Positions 1 to 8,348 of a DNA stretch of 35,011 nucleotides are shown here, piece after piece. The position numbers and the translations under genes are program-made. Below the pieces are notes generated by a model. That model did no database searches and was not told the DNA's origin. It saw only the letters and a program-made list of their open reading frames with translations. The stretch is taken from positions 1 to 35,011 of the IMG/VR virus record IMGVR_UViG_3300025771_000081; one strand, written 5' to 3'. Source of the stretch: a virus. Numbering within the stretch: position 1 is the stretch's first letter; the number at the start of each line of letters is the position of its first letter.

Positions 1-1190
1 TCATCTTTCTTGACGAGTTCGCGTTCATCCCGAATCACATTGCTGATGACTTCTTTGCCTCTGTTTATCCTACTATTTCTTCTGGACAGAGCACAAAGGT
101 CATCATAGTCTCAACGCCACGCGGTATGAATCACTTCTACCGTATGTGGCACGATGCGGAAAGAAATAAAAATGAGTACGTTCCAACCGATGTTCATTGG
201 TCAGAAGTTCCTGGAAGAGATGCTGCTTGGAAAGAACAAACTATTGCCAATACATCTGAACAACAGTTTAAGGTTGAGTTTGAGTGTGAATTTTTAGGAT
301 CTGTCAATACTCTTATAAATCCATCAAAACTTAGAAATTTTGTGTATGAAGACCCAATACAAAGAAATGCCGGTCTTGATATCTACGAAAAGAGTAAGCC
401 AGATCACAATTATCTAATTACCGTCGATGTTGCTAGAGGTATGGGTAATGATTATTCGGCATTTATAGTTTTTGATACTACATCTTTTCCATATAAAGTA
501 GTTGCAAAATATAGAAATAACGAAATAAAACCAATGTTATTTCCCAGTATAATTAATGAGGTGGGAAAAGGTTATAATAATGCATGGATTTTAGTAGAAG
601 TGAATGATATTGGAGACCAAGTAGCAAATATTCTTCATTTTGATTTAGAATACGATAATATTCTAATGTGTTCAATGAGAGGCCGTGCTGGGCAATTAGT
701 AGGTACTGGTTTCAGTGGTAAAAAATCACAACTTGGGGTGAGAATGACTGCCGCTGTTAAAAAACTGGGGTGCTCAAATTTAAAAACATTAATGGAAGAT
801 GATAAACTATTAACCATTGACTATGATATCATTTCAGAACTAACAACATTTGCACAGAAGCATAATTCTTTTGGAGCAGAAGAAGGATGTAATGATGATT
901 TAGCAATGTGTCTTGTCATTTTTTCGTGGCTTGTTGCACAACCTTATTTTAAGGAAATGACTGATAATGATATCCGTAAAAGAATTTATGAAGAACAGAA
1001 AAATCAAATTGAGCAGGACATGTCTCCATTCGGGTTTATTTCTGATGGACTAGATGATTTTGAAGTTACTATTGATAAAAAAACCGGAGATTCTTGGATG
1101 TTTGCTAATGAAAGCAACAAACTACAATCTTTAGAAATTTGGAATGTTGATGAATATGGTGATAAGTCTTATATGTGGGACTATATGTGA
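1..1190 (+). CDS. 17: Terminase large subunit gp17, 3' part (5' end outside window)
   Basis: ATPase-nuclease motor that pumps DNA into the prohead and cuts the concatemer. The reading frame is open from base 3, so the true start lies upstream of the window. Visible from the left edge: the end of the ATPase domain, with a Walker B strand and catalytic acid (IFLDEFAFIP) and the coupling motif STPRGMNHFY. The C-terminal RNase H-like nuclease follows, with the acidic motif VDVARGMGND, a second acid in VEVNDIGDQV and a third in CNDDLAMC. The gene heads the structural cluster, as in cyanophages. The first ~170 bases are visibly less AT-rich than the rest. The stop codon overlaps the next start (TGATG). 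Identification is secure from motifs and from gp18 next door. Confidence 0.95.
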   Translation, partial: IFLDEFAFIPNHIADDFFASVYPTISSGQSTKVIIVSTPRGMNHFYRMWHDAERNKNEYVPTDVHWSEVPGRDAAWKEQTIANTSEQQFKVEFECEFLGSVNTLINPSKLRNFVYEDPIQRNAGLDIYEKSKPDHNYLITVDVARGMGNDYSAFIVFDTTSFPYKVVAKYRNNEIKPMLFPSIINEVGKGYNNAWILVEVNDIGDQVANILHFDLEYDNILMCSMRGRAGQLVGTGFSGKKSQLGVRMTAAVKKLGCSNLKTLMEDDKLLTIDYDIISELTTFAQKHNSFGAEEGCNDDLAMCLVIFSWLVAQPYFKEMTDNDIRKRIYEEQKNQIEQDMSPFGFISDGLDDFEVTIDKKTGDSWMFANESNKLQSLEIWNVDEYGDKSYMWDYM

Positions 1191-1423
1191 TGGAATTTGA
1201 AGATCAAATTGAATTAGAGCATTTATTTTTTTTAGATAGAAAATGTAGATCTTGTGGAAAAATTAAAAATTTAATAGATGATTATTATATCACTAGGAAA
1301 GACAGAACTACTCTTGCATCTTCATATTCTTATGAATGTAAAGAATGTACAATCAATAGGATAATAAAAAATAGAGAAAAATCTAAAAATGATGGTATAA
1401 ATTGGATATATCCAGATTGGTAA
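1190..1423 (+). CDS. Small zinc-ribbon protein, unknown function
   Basis: 77 residues starting MEFEDQIELEH. The ATG at 1190 overlaps the gp17 stop and was preferred to a start 15 bases upstream inside gp17. Two CxxC pairs (CRSCGK and CKECT) about 35 residues apart, with an aromatic/basic stretch between them, resemble the zinc-binding N-terminal module of phage endonuclease VII and HNH-type proteins. No catalytic nuclease part follows, so this is at most the zinc module alone or a DNA- or protein-binding adaptor. It is very AT-rich. Translational coupling to gp17 suggests expression with packaging genes. I do not recognise a named family. Confidence 0.7.
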   Translation: MEFEDQIELEHLFFLDRKCRSCGKIKNLIDDYYITRKDRTTLASSYSYECKECTINRIIKNREKSKNDGINWIYPDW

Positions 1424-1462
1424 TTGTTCACGCACCGTTTCCCCATTCTAAATAACATTTTT

Positions 1463-1470
1463 AATAAATA
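1463..1470 (+). promoter_or_regulatory. T4-type late promoter box upstream of gp18
   Basis: AATAAATA differs from the T4 late consensus TATAAATA at the first base only. It lies 34 bases before the gp18 ATG in the only gap between gp17 and the tail genes. gp55, encoded at 12871, is the factor expected to recognise it. Confidence 0.7.
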
Positions 1471-1503
1471 TTTCTAGAATAATTCTGGTACGGAGAACGT
1501 AAG

Positions 1504-3657
1504 ATGCCACTTAATTTAGCATCTCCTGGACTTGTAGTGAGAGAGGTTGATTTAACGATTGGTAGAGCAACGCCATCATCGGATAAAATCGGCGCAATCG
1601 TTTCACCATTTGTCAAGGGCCCTGTAGAATCACCAATTTTAGTTGAAAACGAAAACGATTTATTAGATAGTTTTGGAAAACCTCATGATGTTGATAAGAA
1701 CTATGAGCACTGGTTATCGGCAGCATCATACTTAGCATATGGTGGAGCATTAAGAGTTGTTAGATGTGATAATGCAGAACTTACCAATGGATTTGTCGGT
1801 AGTGCATCAAGTATAAAAATTAAGAGTCTTGAGCACTATACTGAACTTGGTTATAATGATAATACTATTCCCAATGTACAATTTGCTGCAAGAAATCCAG
1901 GATCATGGTCCAATGATATTAGAGTTGCAATTATTGATGGTAAAGCAGATCAAAGAGTCTATATTAGTGACACTACCAATATCACAGTTGGAATGGGTGT
2001 TACACAAGCAGTAGATGGAAGAGTCGCTGCAGGAGCTGGAACTACTACTCTACTTACTGGTTATTTGAGAGGGATTATTACTGAAGTCGATTCGGCATAT
2101 TTAGGAGTCAAAGTTCTTTCACATGTTCCAAATGGTGGAACAGAAACAGAACGTGACTACTCTCCAAATAGTGTTTATGAGTTTAAGTCATCTCAAAATA
2201 TTACTGTTCGCAATTCCGCATTAACTGGAATTGCTACTGAATCAGTAACATCTACTTTAGATTGGTTTGATCAGCAAACTATTACATTGAATGCATCATC
2301 AACAGTTAAATGGAATGCCTTATCAAATCGCCCAACTACCACTCAATATGCTGCTGCAAGAGGTTCTAGATTTGACGAACTTCATGTTGTCATTATTGAT
2401 GCACAGGGATCCATAACAGGAAATGCTGGAACAATTCTTGAGAAGCATTTAGGTTTGTCCAAGGGAACAGATGCTCAATATTCCGTAGGATCCACTTCAT
2501 ACTGGAGAAAATATCTTGCAAATTCTTCTAATTATGTGTTTGCTGGAACTTCTCCAACAGGTATTGTAACAACAGGATTTAGTTCTGGGTTTACCTTGGA
2601 AACTGATGTTGCATGGGATCAAGAAGTTTCTAATATTACTTTTGCTGGTGGTGGTGCAAATAATTACACCCTTGCAGGTGGAAAAAATTATGATGGTACA
2701 TCCACGTTAACAACTGGATCTTTACAGGCAACACTTGCAGATTTATCTTCTGGTTATGACTTATTTGAAAATACTGATAATTTTAAAGTTGATTTCTTAT
2801 TAATGGGTTCGGCAGGTTATGGGAAGGAAACTGCTCAAGCACTTGCCAATAAGTTAATTTCTGTCGCAGAATTGAGAAAAGATGCAATTGCATTTATCTC
2901 ACCATATAGAGGATCTGCAATTACAGACACTTCAGTTCAGTCTGAAGTTACTATAAGATCTGCAGCAGATATTACGACAAATGTAGTCTCTTTCTATTCT
3001 GCGGTAACTTCTTCTTCTTATGCGGTATTTGATAGTGGATACAAATACATGTACGATAGATTCTCAAATACATTCAGATATGTACCCCTGAATGGTGATA
3101 TTGCGGGAACCTGCGCAAGAAATGATATCAATAACTTCCCCTGGTATTCTCCAGCAGGTACTTCTAGAGGTGCGATCTTAAACGCAGTCAAACTTGCATA
3201 CAATCCATCCAAGGCCCAAAGAGATACTTTATATTCAAATAGAATTAATCCAGTTATCTTCTCACCTGGATCTGGCATTGTTCTCTTTGGAGATAAAACT
3301 GGATTTGCTAAGGCATCCGCATTTGATAGAGTTAACGTAAGAAGACTCTTCATCTATCTTGAAGAAGCTATTTCAAGAGCTGCAAAAGATCAACTTTTTG
3401 AATTTAATGATTCTTTAACTAGAACAAATTTTGTAAATACTATTGAACCATTCTTACGCGATGTTCAAGCTAAGAGAGGAATTTTTGATTATGTTGTAAT
3501 TTGTGATGAAACAAACAATACTGCTGCAGTGATTGATAATAATGAGTTTATTGCTGACATTTACATTAAACCCGCCAGATCGATTAACTTTATTGGACTA
3601 AACTTTGTGGCAACCAGAACTGGTGTTGCTTTTGAAGAAGTAATCGGTAATTTCTAA
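1504..3657 (+). CDS. 18: Contractile tail sheath protein gp18
   Basis: 717 residues against 659 in T4. It forms the contractile sheath around the tail tube. The N-terminus (MPLNLASPGLVVREVDLT) is typical of T4-like sheath proteins. The conserved C-terminal assembly domain includes FVNTIEPFLRDVQAKRG and ends with VATRTGVAFEEVIGNF. The middle is variable and rich in Ser, Thr, Gly and Asn, as expected of the exposed sheath domains. A clear ribosome site (GGAG at 1492-1495) lies 8 bases before the ATG, and a late box sits 34 bases upstream. The tail tube gene follows after 22 bases, matching the T4 order 17-18-19-20. Confidence 0.96.
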   Translation: MPLNLASPGLVVREVDLTIGRATPSSDKIGAIVSPFVKGPVESPILVENENDLLDSFGKPHDVDKNYEHWLSAASYLAYGGALRVVRCDNAELTNGFVGSASSIKIKSLEHYTELGYNDNTIPNVQFAARNPGSWSNDIRVAIIDGKADQRVYISDTTNITVGMGVTQAVDGRVAAGAGTTTLLTGYLRGIITEVDSAYLGVKVLSHVPNGGTETERDYSPNSVYEFKSSQNITVRNSALTGIATESVTSTLDWFDQQTITLNASSTVKWNALSNRPTTTQYAAARGSRFDELHVVIIDAQGSITGNAGTILEKHLGLSKGTDAQYSVGSTSYWRKYLANSSNYVFAGTSPTGIVTTGFSSGFTLETDVAWDQEVSNITFAGGGANNYTLAGGKNYDGTSTLTTGSLQATLADLSSGYDLFENTDNFKVDFLLMGSAGYGKETAQALANKLISVAELRKDAIAFISPYRGSAITDTSVQSEVTIRSAADITTNVVSFYSAVTSSSYAVFDSGYKYMYDRFSNTFRYVPLNGDIAGTCARNDINNFPWYSPAGTSRGAILNAVKLAYNPSKAQRDTLYSNRINPVIFSPGSGIVLFGDKTGFAKASAFDRVNVRRLFIYLEEAISRAAKDQLFEFNDSLTRTNFVNTIEPFLRDVQAKRGIFDYVVICDETNNTAAVIDNNEFIADIYIKPARSINFIGLNFVATRTGVAFEEVIGNF

Positions 3658-3679
3658 TTAACTAAGAGGTTCAAAAACT

Positions 3680-4270
3680 ATGGCAACCAGAAATCAATTA
3701 AATCCACCTCCTTTAAGAAAGATTACGGATTTCAAAAGTAAGTTAACCGGTGGTGGAGCAAGAAGTAATTTATTTGAAGTTGTTCTATCTTTTCCAGATA
3801 TAGCACAAGCAGATACTAATGTTCTTGACAAATCAAGATTTTTAGTGAAATCTGCGGCTCTTCCAGCATCGAATATAGCACCTTTAGATGTTGCATTTAG
3901 AGGTAGAGTCTTAAAAGTTGCTGGAGACAGAACTTTTGATAGTTGGACAGTCACCATCATCAATGATACTGATTTTGCTATTCGTTCAGCATTCGAAAAC
4001 TGGATGAATACTATTAATAGATTATCCGATAATACCGGTTCAACTGATCCTACATCGTATCAGGCAGATGCTTTTGTTTATCAGTTAGATCGTGATGGTA
4101 GTACTTTGAGAGCATATCATATGTATGATTTGTTCCCAACTTCAATCAGTCAAATCCCATTAGATTATGGTACAAGTACCATCCAAGAATTTACTGTAGA
4201 AATGCAAGTTCTTTGGTGGGAAGCGATTAAAGGTGATTCTGCTGCTGCTGGTGGACAGGACATCAATTAA
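3680..4270 (+). CDS. 19: Tail tube protein gp19
   Basis: 196 residues (T4 gp19: 163). Hexamers of this protein stack to form the inner tail tube through which DNA passes. The N-terminal stretch TGGGARSNLFEVVLSFP, the RGRVLKVAGDRTFDSWTVTI segment and the late FTVEMQVLWWE strand fit the T4-like tube fold. The C-terminal tail is low-complexity, with Ala and Gly residues. A ribosome site (AAGAGG at 3664-3669) precedes the start. No separate late promoter is seen, so it is probably co-transcribed with gp18. Position between sheath and portal supports the call. Confidence 0.93.
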   Translation: MATRNQLNPPPLRKITDFKSKLTGGGARSNLFEVVLSFPDIAQADTNVLDKSRFLVKSAALPASNIAPLDVAFRGRVLKVAGDRTFDSWTVTIINDTDFAIRSAFENWMNTINRLSDNTGSTDPTSYQADAFVYQLDRDGSTLRAYHMYDLFPTSISQIPLDYGTSTIQEFTVEMQVLWWEAIKGDSAAAGGQDIN

Positions 4271-4275
4271 AATTG

Positions 4276-4283
4276 AATAAATA
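4276..4283 (+). promoter_or_regulatory. T4-type late promoter box upstream of gp20
   Basis: AATAAATA lies in the short gp19-gp20 gap, 31 bases before the gp20 ATG. No good ribosome site is visible in the leader. Confidence 0.65.
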
Positions 4284-4313
4284 GATTATATTAAAGTAGT
4301 TTAAATTTATAAA

Positions 4314-5999
4314 ATGGCGAAACTTTTTGGTTTTTCGATTGAAAACAAGGATAAGAAATCCAGTTCTATAGTTTCCCCCGTCCCAGTAAATTCTGAAGAC
4401 GGGGTTGATTATTATATTCAATCTGGATTTTACGGGCAAACCGTAGATATTGAGGGAGTATATAGAACTGAATTTGATTTAATTCGTAGATATAGAGAAA
4501 TGTCTCTACATCCAGAATGTGATAATGCGATAGAAGATGTTGTAAATGAAGCTATTGTAAGTGACTTATACGATTCACCGGTAGAAATTGAGTTGTCAAA
4601 TTTAAATGCTAGTGATAAGTTAAAAAATATTATAAGAACTGAATTTAAATATATTAAAGAAATCATGGATTTTGATAGAAAGTGCCATGAAATTTTCAGG
4701 AATTGGTATATTGATGGAAGGGTATACTATTTAAAAGTTATTGATATGAAGAATCCTCAGGCAGGGATTCAAGATTTAAGATATATTGATCCTATGAAAA
4801 TTAGGCATATACGCCAAGAAAAGAAAGATCCAAATCAAAAATATAAAAATCCTAGTCTTAGAAACTCAGATCAAGATACCAAATTTCTAGAAATTGAAGA
4901 ATATTTTGTATATACTCCAACATCAAATAATCCATCTGGTCCATTATTTAATAATACCAAAAAAGGTACTATAAAAATTGCAAGGGATTCTGTAGCATAT
5001 ACAAATTCTGGACTAGTAGATAGAAATAAAGGTACTGTACTTTCATATCTTCATAAAGCAATTAAGGCACTCAATCAACTTCGAATGATTGAAGATTCTC
5101 TTGTAATTTATAGACTTTCAAGAGCTCCAGAAAGAAGAATTTTTTATATTGATGTTGGCAATCTTCCCAAAGTTAAGGCAGAGCAATATCTTAAAGAAGT
5201 GATGTCTCGCTATAGAAACAAATTAACTTATGATGCAAATACTGGTGAAATCAGAGATGATCGCAAATTTATGAGTATGCTTGAGGATTTTTGGCTTCCT
5301 CGTCGTGAAGGTGGTAGAGGAACAGAAATTACTACTCTTCCCGGTGGTCAAAATCTTGGAGAACTTAGTGATGTAGATTATTTCCAGAAAAAACTATATC
5401 GATCACTTGGAGTCCCAGAATCAAGAATTGCTGGTAGTGGAGATGGTTTCAATCTCGGAAGATCTTCTGAAATTTTAAGAGATGAACTTAAATTTTCTAA
5501 ATTTGTTGGAAGACTAAGAAAAAGATTTTCAAATTTATTCAATGATATTTTACGCACACAATTAGTATTAAAAAATATAGTATCCCCAGAAGACTGGGAT
5601 AGAATGAGTGATCATATTCAGTATGACTTTTTGTATGATAATCATTTTGCAGAATTAAAGGAAAGTGAACTCATAACAAATCGTCTCACTTTGGCCACAA
5701 CTATAGAACCTTATATTGGAAAATATTATTCTACAGAATATGTTAGAAAAAAAGTTCTTAGACAAACAGATTCCGAAATACAAGAAATTGATATTCAGAT
5801 TGATGATGAAATTAAAAAGGGAATTTTACCCGATCCAAATGCTCCAACTGATGAAATGGGTAACCCAATTCCACAAGATGAAACTACAGTAGAAGGTGAA
5901 GCACCACCAGAAGAATTACCACCTGAAGAAAATCAACAAGTAGACGAATTAAATCCTCAGCAAATTCCACCTCCAAAACCTAAGGGTGGTAAAATATAA
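4314..5999 (+). CDS. 20: Portal vertex protein gp20
   Basis: 561 residues (T4: 524). Twelve copies form the head-tail connector through which DNA enters and which nucleates prohead assembly. Recognisable T4-like portal segments include YREMSLHPECDNAIEDVVNE near residue 60, the LRYIDPMKIRHIRQEKK region, RAPERRIFYIDVGNLPK and the LPGGQNLGELSDVDYFQKKL stretch. The last ~50 residues form an acidic, Pro/Glu/Gln-rich tail (PPEELPPEENQQ onwards) that is probably disordered. This gene is the classic cyanomyovirus marker. It is followed by gp67-, gp21- and gp22-like prohead genes as in T4. Its stop codon overlaps the next late box. Confidence 0.97.
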   Translation: MAKLFGFSIENKDKKSSSIVSPVPVNSEDGVDYYIQSGFYGQTVDIEGVYRTEFDLIRRYREMSLHPECDNAIEDVVNEAIVSDLYDSPVEIELSNLNASDKLKNIIRTEFKYIKEIMDFDRKCHEIFRNWYIDGRVYYLKVIDMKNPQAGIQDLRYIDPMKIRHIRQEKKDPNQKYKNPSLRNSDQDTKFLEIEEYFVYTPTSNNPSGPLFNNTKKGTIKIARDSVAYTNSGLVDRNKGTVLSYLHKAIKALNQLRMIEDSLVIYRLSRAPERRIFYIDVGNLPKVKAEQYLKEVMSRYRNKLTYDANTGEIRDDRKFMSMLEDFWLPRREGGRGTEITTLPGGQNLGELSDVDYFQKKLYRSLGVPESRIAGSGDGFNLGRSSEILRDELKFSKFVGRLRKRFSNLFNDILRTQLVLKNIVSPEDWDRMSDHIQYDFLYDNHFAELKESELITNRLTLATTIEPYIGKYYSTEYVRKKVLRQTDSEIQEIDIQIDDEIKKGILPDPNAPTDEMGNPIPQDETTVEGEAPPEELPPEENQQVDELNPQQIPPPKPKGGKI

Positions 6000-6002
6000 A
6001 TA
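5995..6002 (+). promoter_or_regulatory. Consensus late promoter box overlapping the gp20 stop
   Basis: A perfect TATAAATA whose central bases include the TAA stop of gp20. It lies 24 bases before the gp67-like start. Confidence 0.75.
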
Positions 6003-6025
6003 ACTGTATATTAATAATAAATTTT

Positions 6026-6187
6026 ATGGAAAATATTATAGATTTGATTGCTACAGACTCTTCTGCTTCGGAAATTACAGATAGTATTAAATCTGCAATT
6101 TTCTCTAAAGCAATGGAGAGAATTGATGCAGCAAGACCTGCAGTTTCAAATACACTTTTTGATATCGATACCACGGAAGAGGAATAA
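6026..6187 (+). CDS. 67: Prohead core protein gp67-like
   Basis: 53 residues (T4 gp67: 80). T4 gp67 is an abundant component of the prohead core that is degraded by the gp21 protease during maturation. The sequence runs from MENIIDLIAT to an acidic end (DIDTTEEE), with a central helix containing IFSKAMERIDAARPAV that resembles the T4 gp67 helix. Position directly between portal and protease genes is that of T4 gene 67. A perfect late box lies upstream. The stop overlaps the next start (TAATG). The short length makes the call depend mainly on context. Confidence 0.75.
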   Translation: MENIIDLIATDSSASEITDSIKSAIFSKAMERIDAARPAVSNTLFDIDTTEEE

Positions 6188-6462
6188 TGCAAATAACTAA
6201 AATTATATCAACTGAAGTTGCTTTACCAACATCCGCAGGTACTGCATCAAGCATCACTGACGCAACTTGCGTAAGATTATATAACGGATCTGGTGATGCT
6301 GCAACAGTTAGTGTTGCCAGTAGCACTACTGCAGGTTTAGCAAATACATCAACATTTACCATTCCAAATACTGGTGTTGAATTTCTTCAAAAATCTGCTA
6401 CAGATTATATTTGGGCATCATCAGCATTAGTTAAAGGTGCAAAAGTAGGATTTACAAACTAA
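6187..6462 (+). CDS. Hypothetical protein, probable virion or prohead component
   Basis: 91 residues, starting on the last base of the gp67 stop. Ser-, Thr- and Ala-rich, and predicted mostly beta-strand: MQITKIISTEVAL, then alternating hydrophobic/Thr stretches such as VSVASSTTAGLANTS and FTIPNTGVEFLQK. It has no signal peptide or membrane segment. It takes the place of T4 gene 68 but shows no resemblance to gp68. The all-beta composition and late-operon position suggest a small surface or decoration protein, which is an inference. No catalytic motif is visible. Confidence 0.7.
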   Translation: MQITKIISTEVALPTSAGTASSITDATCVRLYNGSGDAATVSVASSTTAGLANTSTFTIPNTGVEFLQKSATDYIWASSALVKGAKVGFTN

Positions 6463-6468
6463 GGAACA

Positions 6469-7119
6469 ATGAAACTCATTACGGAAGAAGTATCAGAAGT
6501 TAAGTTTATTACCGAAGGAAACGGTAATTCTAAGAAAATGTTCATTGAAGGTATTTTTCTTCAAGGAAATATCTGCAATCGTAATGGAAGAATGTATCCA
6601 ATGGAAACACTCTCCCGCGAAGTACAAAGATACACAGAATCTTTTGTAAACAAAGGTCGTGCCCTTGGTGAACTTGGACACCCAGATGGACCAACTGTAA
6701 ATCTTGATCGAGTTTCACATAAAATTGTTTCTCTTACATGTGAAGGAAATAATTTTAGAGGTAAGGCACAACTTCTTGATACTCCAATGGGTAAGATCGC
6801 CCAATCATTAATTGGTGAGGGTGTTTGTCTTGGTGTTTCTTCTCGTGGTGTAGGTTCACTTAAAATGACTAATGAAGGTCATAAAGTTGTTGGTGAAGAT
6901 TTTATGTTAGCAACTGCTGCTGATATTGTTGCGGATCCTTCTGCACCTGATGCCTTTGTTCAGGGAATTATGGAAGGTAAAGAATGGGTTTGGGAAGGTG
7001 GAATTCTTAGAGAAAGACTAGCAGAATCAACAAAGCGTAGAATTAATACTTTAGTTGATGAAAGAACTCTTCAGGAAAATAAGGTTTTATTATTCCAAGA
7101 ATTTCTTTCAAATCTATAA
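6469..7119 (+). CDS. 21: Prohead maturation protease gp21
   Basis: 216 residues (T4: 212). It is the serine protease of the prohead core that cleaves scaffold and capsid proteins after Glu during head maturation and then itself. Visible family features: the N-terminal GIFLQGNICNRNGRMYP segment, the catalytic His in LGELGHPDGP (His71) and the nucleophile region LGVSSRGVG (Ser124/Ser125). These are arranged like the herpesvirus-assemblin-type fold of T4 gp21. A ribosome site (AAGGA) precedes the ATG. It follows gp67-like and precedes scaffold gp22, as in T4. Its probable cleavage motif occurs in the gp23 product downstream. Confidence 0.95.
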   Translation: MKLITEEVSEVKFITEGNGNSKKMFIEGIFLQGNICNRNGRMYPMETLSREVQRYTESFVNKGRALGELGHPDGPTVNLDRVSHKIVSLTCEGNNFRGKAQLLDTPMGKIAQSLIGEGVCLGVSSRGVGSLKMTNEGHKVVGEDFMLATAADIVADPSAPDAFVQGIMEGKEWVWEGGILRERLAESTKRRINTLVDERTLQENKVLLFQEFLSNL

Positions 7120-7121
7120 TT

Positions 7122-7129
7122 TATAAATA
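7122..7129 (+). promoter_or_regulatory. Consensus late promoter box upstream of gp22
   Basis: Perfect TATAAATA starting 3 bases after the gp21 stop and ending 31 bases before the gp22 ATG. A second overlapping AATAAATA occupies 7126-7133. Confidence 0.75.
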
Positions 7130-7159
7130 AATATAGATTATATACAGAAATCTAAACAA

Positions 7160-8299
7160 ATGTCCGTTGGTAGAAATTTACAAGAAATGGAAAACGTAGT
7201 AACCAAAGGCGCAAATCCTGCAGAACCAATGCAATCTGGAAATGCTTCTGGTGTAGCAACACCTGGGCAAACTGGTGCATGGGAAGACTTGGGTGGCCCT
7301 ACTCCAGATAACTATCGTCCAGATGACGATTCCGCAAAGATCAAAGATCCTGCAACAACTCTCGCTCAAGTGAAAAACGTTGTCAATGCAAAAGCAGATG
7401 CAGTTAAAGAAGAAGTTGCTGATGAAGACGAAGAAGTAATTTCTGAAGAAGATGATGATGTTGTTGAAGGTGGAGATGAAGATGTTGAAGAAGGTGGTGA
7501 TGAGGTAGATGGAGAAGGTGCTGAAGAAGAAGTAGGCGAAGAAGAAGAAGTAGTTGAAGAAGATTTCAACATCGATGAAGATGTTAATGCTCTTCTTGCT
7601 GGCGAAGAACTCTCTGAAGAGTTCCAAGAAAAAGCACGTACTATTTTTGAAACTGCAATTCGTTCAAAAGTTTCTGAAATTAAAGAAGAACTTCAGCAGA
7701 CTTACGAAAATGCACTTATCGAAGAAGTAGAATTTATTAAAGAAGCACTTACTGATCGTGTTGATACATACCTTGAGTATGTTGCAGATGAGTGGTTCCA
7801 AGAGAACGCTCTCTCTATTGAACACGGTCTTAAGACTGAAATGACGGAATCATTCCTTGCAGGAATGAAGAACCTTTTTGAAGATCATTATGTTTCAATC
7901 CCTGAAGATAGATATGATGTTATCGAGAGTATGGTAGATAAACTTGATGAAATGGAAGAAAAACTCAACGAGCAGCTCGAAAGAAATATTGCTCTTAATA
8001 GAAGATTAGCCGAGTCGGTTGCTGATGTAATCTTTGCAGATGTCACTGAGGGTCTCGCACTTTCTCAGAAGGACAAACTCGCTTCTCTTGCCGAAAATGT
8101 TGAGTTTGATAGTGAAGAGGACTATCGTGAGAAGCTGGTAACCTTGAGGGAATCATATTTCCCATCAAACGCTGGTACTCAAAGAAATGACTCTGAGACT
8201 TTATCTGAAGAAATGATTTCAGATACTGATTCTAATCAGTCAGTATCACCAATGATGGAGTCTTATCTTCAGACTCTTGGCAGAGTCGCTAAAAAGTGA
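7160..8299 (+). CDS. 22: Prohead scaffolding core protein gp22
   Basis: 379 residues (T4: 269). Main internal scaffold of the prohead, later digested by gp21. Residues ~80-145 form a very acidic Glu/Asp/Gly/Val-rich block. Residues ~150-330 are largely helical and charged with coiled-coil character (for example MVDKLDEMEEKLNEQLERNI), as expected of a scaffold. Position between protease and capsid genes is decisive. The ribosome site before 7160 is poor. An internal ATG at 7187 (MENVV) is an alternative start. The greater length than T4 is due to the N-terminal acidic domain. Confidence 0.92.
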   Translation: MSVGRNLQEMENVVTKGANPAEPMQSGNASGVATPGQTGAWEDLGGPTPDNYRPDDDSAKIKDPATTLAQVKNVVNAKADAVKEEVADEDEEVISEEDDDVVEGGDEDVEEGGDEVDGEGAEEEVGEEEEVVEEDFNIDEDVNALLAGEELSEEFQEKARTIFETAIRSKVSEIKEELQQTYENALIEEVEFIKEALTDRVDTYLEYVADEWFQENALSIEHGLKTEMTESFLAGMKNLFEDHYVSIPEDRYDVIESMVDKLDEMEEKLNEQLERNIALNRRLAESVADVIFADVTEGLALSQKDKLASLAENVEFDSEEDYREKLVTLRESYFPSNAGTQRNDSETLSEEMISDTDSNQSVSPMMESYLQTLGRVAKK

Positions 8300-8348
8300 T
8301 TTATAGATTATAACAATCAAACTAAATTTTTTAAAAGAGGAAACACAA

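Noticed and set aside
7178-7627. Long minus-strand open frame opposite gp22
   Set aside because: It mirrors the Glu/Asp-rich codons of the acidic scaffold domain (GAA/GAT read backwards), so its Ser/Phe-rich product is an artefact. All other minus-strand frames are likewise opposite secure + strand genes.
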